A program made the translations under genes and the position numbers. The notes beneath the pieces were generated by a model. The model saw only the letters and a list, made by a program, of their open reading frames with translations, made no database searches and was not told the origin of the DNA. 64,000 nucleotides of DNA from Burkholderiales bacterium (GTDB taxonomy: Bacteria > Pseudomonadota > Gammaproteobacteria > Burkholderiales > Ga0077523): contig JALHMS010000023.1 of the NCBI GenBank assembly GCA_022843925.1, forward strand, positions 1-64,000, read 5' to 3'. Below are positions 48,508-57,537 of the stretch, piece by piece. Position 1 is the stretch's first letter. Each line of letters begins with the position of its first letter.

Positions 48508-48554
48508 TGGTTTTCATGTGCATCCGCTCGCCCCGGTCCGCCGTAGAAAGCATC

Positions 48555-49265
48555 GTGAACACACGCTCCCTCCTCCTCGTGGAAGACGACGACGCCATCG
48601 CCGAGGTGGTGACGCTGCATCTGCACGAAGCCGGCTTCCAGGTCCGACGCGAGCGCGACGGCGGCATCGCGATGCGGGTGGTCACGACGGACCGCTTCGA
48701 TCTCGTGCTGCTCGACCTCATGCTGCCGGGAGCGGACGGGCTCGATGTGTGCCGGCAGCTCCGCACGAGACCCGACCACGTGCCGCTCATCATCCTGAGC
48801 GCCCGCGCCACCGAGACGCACCGGGTGCTGGGTCTGGAACTGGGTGCCGACGACTACCTGCCCAAGCCCTTCTCGATGCTCGAACTGGTGGCGCGGGTGC
48901 GTGCGCTGCTGCGGCGTGCGGAGAAGCAGCGCGCCGCCACTGGCACTGCTCCAGCCCTCCGATTCGGTCCTTACGATCTCGACCCCGTGCGGCGCGAGCT
49001 GCGCCGGGCCGGCGAGACCATCCCGCTGACCTTGCGCGAGTTCGACCTGCTCCACTTCCTCGCTCGGCATCCCGGGGAGGTGTTCAGCCGCGGCGCACTG
49101 CTCGATCGTGTCTGGGGCGCGAGCTTCGAGGGCTACGAACATACGGTCAACTCGCACATCAATCGCCTCCGCACGAAGATCGAGGCGGACCCGCAGACGC
49201 CCCGCCTCATCGAGACCGTTTGGGGCGTCGGCTACCGCTTCGATGCGCGACCCGCCACCCAATGA
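48555..49265 (+). CDS. OmpR-family response regulator
   Basis: LLLVEDDDAIAEVV receiver, LVLLDLMLPGADG, KPFSMLELVARV, C-terminal winged helix; GTG start. Confidence 0.9.
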   Translation: MNTRSLLLVEDDDAIAEVVTLHLHEAGFQVRRERDGGIAMRVVTTDRFDLVLLDLMLPGADGLDVCRQLRTRPDHVPLIILSARATETHRVLGLELGADDYLPKPFSMLELVARVRALLRRAEKQRAATGTAPALRFGPYDLDPVRRELRRAGETIPLTLREFDLLHFLARHPGEVFSRGALLDRVWGASFEGYEHTVNSHINRLRTKIEADPQTPRLIETVWGVGYRFDARPATQ

Positions 49266-50758
49266 CCGGCTCGTTCTCGCGGCGCATCGTGCTCGCGTTC
49301 GCCTCTCTGCTCCTCGCGTTCGGGCTGCTCGTGGCCTTCCTCGGGCATCGAGTGACCATCCAGCACGAGCAGGAGACCCTGCAACGCCTGTCCCACGGAC
49401 TCGCGCGGCACATCGTCGACCACTGGCCGCAGGTGACGCGGCCGGCGGACGGTGCCATCGATCGTGCGTCGCTCGACGACGTGCTTCACATGCTGATGGT
49501 GGTGAATCCGGCGATCGATCTCTACGTGCTCGACGCCGAGGCGATCGTACGCAACTATCTCGGGGATCCCGGCGCCGTGCGAGATCCCCGCGTCGACATG
49601 GGGGCCATGAACGCGTTTCTTTCGGGTGCACCGCTGCCCTTGCTCGGCTCGGACCCGAAGGCCCCGGGGGTGCCCAAGATCTTCAGCGCAGCCCCGTTTC
49701 CGCGCACGGCGGACGGCCGCACGCCCGGCTATCTCTATGTGGTGCTGAACGGGGAGGCCAGGACGCGCATCGCCGCGGGCATCGGCGCGAATCGGGTCTG
49801 GCAGACGACCCTCCTGATCGGCATCGCCGGGCTCCTGGTCACGCTGAGCATCGGCCTCATGACGTTCCACACCCTGACGCGTCCGCTGCGTCGCGTGGCC
49901 GAACGCATGCACACCTTCGGCCTGGACGACACCGGTACCACCCCGCCGACGCCGGTCGGCGCCGCCTCGCGCGACGAGGTCCGGGCCATCGAGGAGTCGT
50001 TCGAGGCCATGGCGGCGCGCATCAGCGCGCAGGCGCAGGCCCAAGCGGAGCAGCAGGGCGCGCATCGCGAGGTCATCGCCAACGTCGCCCACGACCTGCG
50101 CACGCCGCTCACCGCCCTGCACGGATATCTCGAGACGCTGAGCCGCCGCGACCTCGCGCTGCCGCCCGGCGAACGGCACCGCTACCTCGGCGCCGCACTC
50201 GCCCAGAGCGACAAGGTGCGGCGCCTGACGCAGCAGCTGTTCGAGCTGGCGCGCTTGCAGTCGACCAGCGAGGTGCTGCAGCGCGATCGCTTCCGCCTCG
50301 ATGAACTGGTGCACGACACGGTGCAGAAGTTCGAGCTTTCCGCACACCCCGCCCCGGTCACGCTGACCGGGCCGCCGCCCGGGCCGGTCGAGATGGAGGG
50401 CGATCTGCAACTGATCGACCGCGCTCTCACCAACCTCATCGACAACGCCGTACGCCATGGCCCCGGGGCGCGGCCCGTACGCGTGAGCTTGCTGTCCCGA
50501 GGACGTGGTGCGACCGTCCTCGTGGAGGATTCCGGTCCGGGCCTGCCTGGCGAGATCGCCCGCCGACTCGACCACGGTCAGCCCGTGCGCGAGCCTCCTC
50601 CCGAACGGCCCGGCGGCGGATTCGGTGGCCTGGGGATCGCCATCGCCCAGCGCATCGCGTGGCTGCACGGCGGCAGTCTGCGCACGCTGCCGGCGCCCCG
50701 CGGCGGTACGCGGTTGTGCCTTGCGCTTCCGCTCATTGCGCGAAGGCAGGCTTCGTAG
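49262..50758 (+). CDS. Sensor histidine kinase (HAMP, HisKA, HATPase_c)
   Basis: ANVAHDLRTPLTALHGYLETL H-box, NLIDNAVRHG N-box; overlaps the response regulator stop. Confidence 0.9.
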   Translation: MTGSFSRRIVLAFASLLLAFGLLVAFLGHRVTIQHEQETLQRLSHGLARHIVDHWPQVTRPADGAIDRASLDDVLHMLMVVNPAIDLYVLDAEAIVRNYLGDPGAVRDPRVDMGAMNAFLSGAPLPLLGSDPKAPGVPKIFSAAPFPRTADGRTPGYLYVVLNGEARTRIAAGIGANRVWQTTLLIGIAGLLVTLSIGLMTFHTLTRPLRRVAERMHTFGLDDTGTTPPTPVGAASRDEVRAIEESFEAMAARISAQAQAQAEQQGAHREVIANVAHDLRTPLTALHGYLETLSRRDLALPPGERHRYLGAALAQSDKVRRLTQQLFELARLQSTSEVLQRDRFRLDELVHDTVQKFELSAHPAPVTLTGPPPGPVEMEGDLQLIDRALTNLIDNAVRHGPGARPVRVSLLSRGRGATVLVEDSGPGLPGEIARRLDHGQPVREPPPERPGGGFGGLGIAIAQRIAWLHGGSLRTLPAPRGGTRLCLALPLIARRQAS

Positions 50759-50849
50759 CCGGCCGGCACCGGCGGTGACGTCCAGAACGCAGGCGACGTC
50801 CGGGCGTACGGAAGAAATGGCTTCGGACGCGCGGCACCCGGCGCTGCAC

Positions 50850-50881
50850 AAACAAAAAACCGACCCGCGAAGGGGTCGGTT
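50850..50881 (-). terminator. Rho-independent terminator for 50921-51382
   Basis: Minus strand reads AACCGACCCCTTCGCGGGTCGGTTTTTTGTTTG: 9-bp stem followed by a T-tract. Confidence 0.85.
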
Positions 50882-50920
50882 CGTCGGCGGACGGACTCCG
50901 CCCGGAGGCGGATCGCTATC

Positions 50921-51382
50921 TCAGAGACCGGCCTGCGCGTAGCGGCGGACAAGCTTGCGCGTGGCCGCATCCTGCGAACACACGGAAGCCAGCGCAAGAT
51001 GCTCTTCGGTGGACTTGGGCGACGCGAGCAGGGTGGGGCCGCTGTTGCGATCGGCCCAGACGATCTTGCCGTCACCGAGATTGCCGCTGTAGAGCTCCCA
51101 CCCATCCATACCGACCTTCCGTGCCGCGCAGTCCACCGCGTAGCGCACTTTGGCGGAGCGGTGGGGGTAGAGGCTGCTGCCCGTCTGGGCATCGTCCCCC
51201 AGCGTGACCACCTCGTCGTAGCTGCGCATCACGGTGACTTCGGTCGTGCCCATGACTTCCACGAAGGAGGCACGATCGAGGTAGGCACGGCCATCACCTG
51301 CATTGGGAATCTGAACCCAATCGCTGCTGGCAACAGCGGTCGTGGACAGGAGGGCGAGAGCGAGAGCTGCGAACTTGTGCAT
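50921..51382 (-). CDS. Secreted hypothetical protein (surface-adhesin E-like)
   Basis: Signal peptide; ~150 aa with SDWVQIPNAGDGRAYLDRASF...KVRYAVDCAARKVGMDGWELYSGNLGDGKIVWAD. Confidence 0.6.
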   Translation of the reverse strand: MHKFAALALALLSTTAVASSDWVQIPNAGDGRAYLDRASFVEVMGTTEVTVMRSYDEVVTLGDDAQTGSSLYPHRSAKVRYAVDCAARKVGMDGWELYSGNLGDGKIVWADRNSGPTLLASPKSTEEHLALASVCSQDAATRKLVRRYAQAGL

Positions 51383-51516
51383 GAGTGACTCCGGAAGGTT
51401 GGAAACAATGGGTTGTTTGTTGGCGCACAGCGACTTGGTATGGACGCAATGTACAGACGTATAAACATCATGTCAACACCGCCGTTCAAATATTTTCCGA
51501 AGCGCACAAATCATGT

Positions 51517-52491
51517 CTAGATTATGGAAGGCTTGTCCAGATCGATTCCCTCGAATGCCAGCAGACGCGCCAGGCTGTCCTCGATCATCGAGCGGGCCAC
51601 GCCGGCCGTCTGCTGGAGGTCGCGGTGGATGTGGGCATCGGCGGGGCTGCGACTCTCGCACTCGCCGCTGTACCGCTCGAAGGCCGCGAGGCTACCGATG
51701 AGGTCCGCGAGATGGCGGGGACACTCGCACGCGATGACCGGCGCGCGGGCCACGATCCGGGCGAGTTGCTCCGGATCGAACCGCCTGGGCGGCGCCGGTG
51801 ACGGGCGCCCGCCTCCGGGGCGCGTCACGGCGGTGGCCAGGGCATCCGCGCAGGCGCGGTCCACATCCACTGCACTGACGGGGCCCTTCAGACAGAGCGC
51901 GCCCGCCGCCTCCAGTGCATTGATGGCGCCCCGCGCCCCGAACTCGTACACCACCACCGCTGCCCGCGCACAGGCGCGCAGGAGCGCATCGGCCACCAGA
52001 TCCAGGGTGTCATCGTGCACGGTCGGCAGGTCGATCACCAGCACGTCGGCGGCGTGCTCCGCGGCATCGATGTCCGCCACTGCGCCGACCACGAAGGCGC
52101 TTTCCAGGGTGGATGTCCATGCACCGCTCTCGACCAGACGACTGGCAAGGCCCCGCCCCACCAGGCCGATGCGGCTCGTGCGCCGCGTCACCGGCGGGGC
52201 GGTTTCGCGAGGCGCGACGTGACTCGCCTTGCGCAGCGCCTCGAGCTGGGCATCCCCCAGCGAGGCGACCGAACCGACCGGATGACCGGCGTCGACCAGC
52301 GCCTTCACCAACGTGATGCGCTTGATGTCGTCGGGGGAATAGAGTCGGTTGCGGCCACCGGCGCGGGCGGGCTTCACGAGGGCGTAACGGCGCTCCCAGG
52401 CGCGAAGCGTCTCGGGCGCGATGCCGGTCATCCGGCAGACGACTCCGATCGGGAAACCTGGTTGCGGTGGAAGAAAAACTTCTTGTGACAT
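51517..52491 (-). CDS. MerR family transcriptional regulator
   Basis: GFPIGVVCRMTGIAPETLRAWERRYALVKPARAGGRNRLYSPDDIKRI MerR HTH; C-terminal Rossmann-like region lacking a DxHxxG/ExxxH B12 motif. Confidence 0.85.
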   Translation of the reverse strand: MSQEVFLPPQPGFPIGVVCRMTGIAPETLRAWERRYALVKPARAGGRNRLYSPDDIKRITLVKALVDAGHPVGSVASLGDAQLEALRKASHVAPRETAPPVTRRTSRIGLVGRGLASRLVESGAWTSTLESAFVVGAVADIDAAEHAADVLVIDLPTVHDDTLDLVADALLRACARAAVVVYEFGARGAINALEAAGALCLKGPVSAVDVDRACADALATAVTRPGGGRPSPAPPRRFDPEQLARIVARAPVIACECPRHLADLIGSLAAFERYSGECESRSPADAHIHRDLQQTAGVARSMIEDSLARLLAFEGIDLDKPSII

Positions 52492-52510
52492 GGCATGCAC
52501 TCGCTCTGAT

Positions 52511-52529
52511 ATGTACATGGAGTGTACAT
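52511..52529. promoter_or_regulatory. Candidate operator of the MerR regulator (ATGTACA-N5-TGTACAT)
   Basis: Perfect 7-5-7 palindrome ATGTACATGGAGTGTACAT 20 bp upstream of the MerR start codon. Confidence 0.55.
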
Positions 52530-52680
52530 TCAAGAGCGCGCCCTGTCGCGAAAGAGTCGCAGCCTGCAACGACCCCGGGGCGAGGTTTCACCTCGATGCC
52601 CGCCATGCGCCGCAGAAGTCCGGCCGATCCCGCCGCCGGAACGCGCATCCCTCGGCGGCCGAGGCGGCCCACGCTTCCTT

Positions 52681-52965
52681 TCAGGGCTTCAGCTCGATCT
52701 CGACGAACACGTACTCGAAGTCGTTGGCGTTGATCACGTCATGGTCGACACCGGCCTTGCGCGTGTACGAGACCCCGGCCTTCAGTTGCACCTCGCGCGT
52801 CCCGGTGGGTTCCACCAGCCGCAATTTGCCGTCCATCATGGGGACCACGACGTAGTCCATCTCGTGACGATGTCGACCGGTCGCGGCGCCGGGTGCGAAG
52901 CGCCATTCGGTCACGCGCACGCGCTCGTTGTCGATCTGCAGGGTCGGGACGGCGGCTTCGGTCAT
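52681..52965 (-). CDS. Small cupin domain protein
   Basis: RHRHEMDYVVVPMMDGKLRLVEPTG cupin motif. Confidence 0.8.
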   Translation of the reverse strand: MTEAAVPTLQIDNERVRVTEWRFAPGAATGRHRHEMDYVVVPMMDGKLRLVEPTGTREVQLKAGVSYTRKAGVDHDVINANDFEYVFVEIELKP

Positions 52966-53030
52966 GGCGGACTCCAGTGGGATGGGCCGAGTATAGGAGC
53001 GCTGCGCGCGCGTTGGTCGGGCAACCGTGG

Positions 53031-53130
53031 GCGTCGGGCTGCAGCCCGACCCACGGGAGTTGCTCCGAGCGTCGAGGCATCGCTTCGCTAAGTTGCTCGT
53101 GGGTCGAGCAATAGCTCGACGCGGCGAGGG
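53031..53130. repeat. REP hairpin pair (GTCGGGCTGCAGCCCGAC and GTCGAGCAATAGCTCGAC)
   Basis: Inverted pair with CGTGGGTCG flanks; same family as 24749, 56149-56320, 57482 and 58503. Confidence 0.8.
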
Positions 53131-53288
53131 CATCGATCACCCGTGAAGTCACACCAAGACATGGGTACGGCTGCGACGCGAATCGACGGCCCGATGAACC
53201 GGGTGAACTCCCCGGATGCCCGATGGCAACGAATGAGGGACTCGATCAAGATTGCTGCACGCTGTTGCCCGCCTGCCCCGAGAACACC

Positions 53289-53942
53289 ATGACCGCATTC
53301 CGCCCTGCCCGCCTCGTCACCCCGTTGACGCTCGCGCTGTGCCTTCCCCTCGGCGCACTGGCAGAGGATCCTTCGTCCTCACTCTGGGGTACGACGCCCT
53401 ATGTGGGTGGCTCGCTCGGGCGCATCACCTCCGGCTCCGACTACACGCTGCCGCCTGGCGCCACCGTGACCCGCGAGTCGACGAGCGCCACCGGAGGCAG
53501 CCTCTTCGCCGGCCTGAAGCTTGGCAAGTACGCGGGTGTGGAAATCGCCTATCTGAACCTCGGCAGCATCGGCGTCGATGCGACGGGCACGGGCGGCGCC
53601 GTGAACGGTATACGCAGCCTCGATTTCGCGAGCTTCAACGTGGTGGGCTTCCTGCCGCTGGGGCCCCGCTGGGAAGTGTCCGGCCGGCTGGGTCTCGCGC
53701 TGAATGCGAGCTACCGCACGGGCGAGACCTGCTTCGGCACCAACCGTACCGGCGCCGGCTACACCACCCGCGCCTACCCGTGCACGCGCACTTCGTGGAT
53801 GGTGGGCCTGGGCGCCCGCTATGCCGTGACGGACCACTGGGGCGCGCGGCTGGACTGGCTGTACGTCGACTATCAGGACAGCCGCGAGGGCCTCAACTAC
53901 AAGCCGCACTTCTTCGGGGTGGGCGTGGACTACCGGTTCTGA
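53289..53942 (+). CDS. Outer membrane beta-barrel protein
   Basis: Signal peptide, alternating beta strands, terminal FGVGVDYRF aromatic C-terminus. Confidence 0.8.
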   Translation: MTAFRPARLVTPLTLALCLPLGALAEDPSSSLWGTTPYVGGSLGRITSGSDYTLPPGATVTRESTSATGGSLFAGLKLGKYAGVEIAYLNLGSIGVDATGTGGAVNGIRSLDFASFNVVGFLPLGPRWEVSGRLGLALNASYRTGETCFGTNRTGAGYTTRAYPCTRTSWMVGLGARYAVTDHWGARLDWLYVDYQDSREGLNYKPHFFGVGVDYRF

Positions 53943-54039
53943 AGTCGGGAGTCGGCGAGGCTGACTCGGAGGTACCACGCCACTTCGCGATGCGCGCCGG
54001 CAATACCGACATGAGGGATCTCCCGGCAAGCGCTTCGAC

Positions 54040-54895
54040 CGGAACAATCGCTCTCGCGGGCATGGCCCGCTCCTACAAGAGCGGGGCCCGTGCCAACAGC
54101 GGATGGCGCATCCACCGCCCCTGTAGGAGGGGCCCATGGCCCCGAAAGCATTCGATGCTGCGGAAGCGCATCACCCGAAAGGATCGCTTTCGCGGGCATG
54201 GCCCGCTCCTACAAAAGCGGGGCCCGTGCCAACAGCGGATGGCGCATCCACCGCCCCGTAGGAGGGGCCCATGGCCCCGAAAGCATTCGATGCTGCGGAA
54301 GCGCATCACCCGAAAGGATCGCTTTCGCGGGCATGGCCCGCTCCTACAAGAGCGGGACCCGTGCCAACAGCGGGTGGCGCATCCACCGCCCCTGTAGGAG
54401 GGGCCCATGGCCCCGAAAGCATTCGATGCTGCGGAAGCGCATCACCCGAAAGGATCGCTTTCGCGGGCATGGCCCGCTCCTACAAGAGCGGGGCCCGTGC
54501 CAACAGCGGATGGCGCATCCACCGCCCCTGTAGGAGGGGCCCATGGCCCCGAAAGCATTCGATGCTGCGGAAGCGCATCACCCGAAAGGATCGCTCTCGC
54601 GGGCATGGCCCGCTCCTACAAGAGCGGGACCCGTGCCAACAGCGGATGGCGCATCCACCGCCCCTGTAGGAGGGGCCCATGGCCCCGAAAGCGGTGAGCG
54701 CACGGACACGCCTCAACCGGAGCCATCGCTTTCGCGGGCATGGCCCGCTCCTACAAGAGCGGGGCCCGTGCCAACAGCGGGTGGCGCATCCACCGCCCCT
54801 GTAGGAGGGGCCCATGGCCCCGAAAGCGGTGAGCGCACGGACACGCCTCAACCGGAACCAACGCTTTCGGGGCCATGGGCCGGTCCTACAATGTC
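54040..54895. repeat. BIME-like tandem array, six units of about 136 bp
   Basis: gtaggaggggcccatggccccgaaagc starts at 54123, 54258, 54394, 54530, 54666 and 54801, each paired with an inverted cgctttcgcgggcatggcccgctcctac. Confidence 0.95.
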
Positions 54896-54927
54896 AACAG
54901 TCAGCGCGCGCACGAACCTTCACAACG

Positions 54928-56040
54928 TCACGCTGGCGACCCGTCCATCTTCGGATAGTCGATGTAGCCCTCGGGCCCCTTCGTGTAGAACGTCGCCCGG
55001 TTGTACAACGTCAGCGGCGTACCGGTACGCAGGCGCTCCGGCAGGTCCGGGTTGGCGATGAAGAGGCGACCGAAGGCGATCGCATCCGCATGCCCCTCGG
55101 CGAGCATCTCGTTCGCGGAGTCGCCGCGAAAATTGCCCGCGGCGATCAGTGCGCTGTGCCACATCGGGCGGAAGAGCTTCGCGGCGGACGGCACGTTCTG
55201 GTGGTCGACCTCCCGCTGGCCCGCGCCGCTCGCGCGCGGCTCGATGAGGTGCAGGTACGCGAGACCCAGCTTGTCGAGTTCACGGACCAGATAGGTGTAG
55301 AGCGGCATGGGGTCGGGCTCGCCAGTGTCGTTGGCGATGCCGTACGGTGAGAGCCGGATGCCGACGCGGTCCGCGCCCCAGACGCCGATCAATGCCTGAG
55401 CCACTTCCAGGATGAGACGGCTGCGGTTCTCGACCGAACCGCCGTACGCATCGGTACGCTGGTTCGTCCGCGACAGCAGGAACTGCTCGAGCAGGTAACC
55501 GTTGGCGGCATGGATCTCGACCCCGTCGAAGCCCGCCGCCATCGCATTGCGTCCCGCCTGCGCATAGCTCTCGATCAGCCCGGGAATCTCGCTCGTCTCG
55601 AGTGCGCGCGGCGTGAGGAAAGGCTCGCGCTTGTAGTCGGCCGTGAGGGCCTCACCCTGCGCCGCGATGGCAGAGGGCGCCACGGGCAACGCACCGTCCA
55701 GATACGACGGATGCGAGAGCCGGCCCATGTGCCAGAGTTGGAGAAACATCCTCCCACCCTTGGCGTGCACAGCATCGACGCAGAGCTTCCACCCTGCGAT
55801 CTGTTCCGGCGTGTGGATGCCGGGTGTCGACGGAAAGCCGCGACCCTGTGCCGAGATCTGCGAAGCCTCGCCGATGATGAATCCACCCAGCGTGGCGCGC
55901 TGCCCGTAGTACTTCGCCATCATCTCGTTGGCGGCGTTGCCGTGATCGGCGCGCATGCGGGTAAGGGGCGGCATCACGACACGGTGGGACAGCGAGAGGC
56001 GGCCGAGGGTGAGCGGCGTGAAGAGGTTCGTGGCGGGCAT
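54928..56040 (-). CDS. Old yellow enzyme family NADH:flavin oxidoreductase
   Basis: LFTPLTLGRLSLSHRVVMPPLTRMRA, GFDGVEIHAANGYLLEQFLLSRTNQRTDAYGGSVENR. Confidence 0.9.
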   Translation of the reverse strand: MPATNLFTPLTLGRLSLSHRVVMPPLTRMRADHGNAANEMMAKYYGQRATLGGFIIGEASQISAQGRGFPSTPGIHTPEQIAGWKLCVDAVHAKGGRMFLQLWHMGRLSHPSYLDGALPVAPSAIAAQGEALTADYKREPFLTPRALETSEIPGLIESYAQAGRNAMAAGFDGVEIHAANGYLLEQFLLSRTNQRTDAYGGSVENRSRLILEVAQALIGVWGADRVGIRLSPYGIANDTGEPDPMPLYTYLVRELDKLGLAYLHLIEPRASGAGQREVDHQNVPSAAKLFRPMWHSALIAAGNFRGDSANEMLAEGHADAIAFGRLFIANPDLPERLRTGTPLTLYNRATFYTKGPEGYIDYPKMDGSPA

Positions 56041-56148
56041 CGGGGGTCTCGGTGAGAGGAACGAAAGGGGCTTGCGCCGGAGGGCCGCAAGCGTAGCGCA
56101 TCGGTGATAGGCAATCGTCTGCGCGCGTGGCCAACGGCGATAGTTTGC

Positions 56149-56330
56149 CGTGGGTCGGACTTCAGTCCGACCCCGCGATGGACCAGGCCACCGAGGTGGT
56201 CACGCCAGGGGAAGCGTCGGGCTGCAGCCCGACCCACGGGGATTGTTCTCAGCGCTGGGGAATCCAGTCGCGACGGGTTTCGTGGGTCGAGCCATCGCTC
56301 GACGCGGCGACCGCTCGGGCGCAGCGACGA
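56149..56330. repeat. REP hairpins (three, covarying stems)
   Basis: GTCGGACTTCAGTCCGAC, GTCGGGCTGCAGCCCGAC, GTCGAGCCATCGCTCGAC. Confidence 0.8.
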
Positions 56331-56364
56331 CGCCGGAAACGCACGCGGCGCGCTGCAACCGGCC

Positions 56365-57348
56365 TCAGCTGTTCGGCCGCAACTGCACCTTGCCGCCGCG
56401 CGATTCGCGCTTCGCGTGGGCCATGGCCTCGGCCACTCGCTCGAGCGGGTAACTCGCTTCTACGGCCACATGAATGGTCCCGTCGACGAGTCGCGCCGCG
56501 AGCGCGCCGTACATCGACTGGATCTCGTCGAAGGTCATCGTCCGCATCAGCTTGGCCAGCCAGAAGCCGACCAGACGGATGTCGCGGAACACGAAGTGGA
56601 ACGCATCGATCTGGATGGGCTCGCCGGACATCAGACCGTAGTTGATGACGGTGCCGCCCTCGGACACGCACTGCGCGAGTCGGCCCACCGCAGCGCCGGC
56701 CACGGCGTCGATGCCAAGCCCGATGGTCGCACCGCCGGTGGCCTCGGCGACGCGCTGCGCGAGATCGGGACCGTCGACGACCACGACATCGGCGCCGATC
56801 TGCTTCAGCTCGTCGATCAGCGCGGCTCTGCGCACGACATTGACGCTACGGACACCGCTCGCCCGCGCGAGGCGGATCAGATCCACCCCCACGCCGGAGT
56901 TCGCCGCGTTCTGGATCACCCAATCACCGCGCTTCAGGTCCACGTAGCGGGTCAGCATGAGATGCGCCGTGGCGACGTTCACCTTCAGCATCGCGGCCTG
57001 CGCGAGATCCACGTCCGCCGGGAGCCGCACGAACGCCTGCGCCTTGTCGCGGATGCGCTGGACCCAGTTGGTGCGCACCAGACTCATCACCTTGTCGCCG
57101 ACCTTGAGTTGGGTGACGCCCTCCCCCACCGCCGCGACCGTACCTGCGCCCTCGATGCCCAGCGGACACGGCGGTGTCGGCTTCGTGGCGTACTGCCCTT
57201 CGATGGAGAGGATGTCCGCCGGATTGATGGAGCACGCGACGACATCGACCAGCACTTCGCCGGGCCCCGGCGCGCCGGGATCAGGCACGTCGACACACTG
57301 GACGGTCTTCTCGGCGGGGCCGATGGCGCTGAGCTGGGCTGCTTTCAT
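56365..57348 (-). CDS. Zinc-free quinone oxidoreductase-like MDR protein
   Basis: MDR family: PGEVLVDVVACSINPADILSIEGQYATKPTPPCPLGIEGAGTV; C-terminal GGKVQLRP. Confidence 0.85.
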   Translation of the reverse strand: MKAAQLSAIGPAEKTVQCVDVPDPGAPGPGEVLVDVVACSINPADILSIEGQYATKPTPPCPLGIEGAGTVAAVGEGVTQLKVGDKVMSLVRTNWVQRIRDKAQAFVRLPADVDLAQAAMLKVNVATAHLMLTRYVDLKRGDWVIQNAANSGVGVDLIRLARASGVRSVNVVRRAALIDELKQIGADVVVVDGPDLAQRVAEATGGATIGLGIDAVAGAAVGRLAQCVSEGGTVINYGLMSGEPIQIDAFHFVFRDIRLVGFWLAKLMRTMTFDEIQSMYGALAARLVDGTIHVAVEASYPLERVAEAMAHAKRESRGGKVQLRPNS

Positions 57349-57480
57349 TGGGGAGTTCCTGTTGGGTGGTGTTGCGGGCTGTCGTGAAGACGTGGTCGGG
57401 GCTTCGAATCGCCGCGTCCGGCTGCGCTCTGGCCTGCGGATTGTGAAGCGGATCGGGGCAGGCGGTCACGCCAGAGGCTT

Positions 57481-57511
57481 GCGTGGGTCGGGCTTCAGCC
57501 CGACGCGGCGC
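57481..57511. repeat. REP hairpin GTCGGGCTTCAGCCCGAC
   Basis: cgtgggtcgggcttcagcccgacgcggcg. Confidence 0.8.
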
Positions 57512-57537
57512 CTCCCGTGACCACCACACCTGCGACA

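Noticed and set aside
54040-54895. CRISPR-like regular array
   Set aside because: Repeats are palindromic REP pairs with near-identical spacers and ~136-bp period; no cas genes nearby
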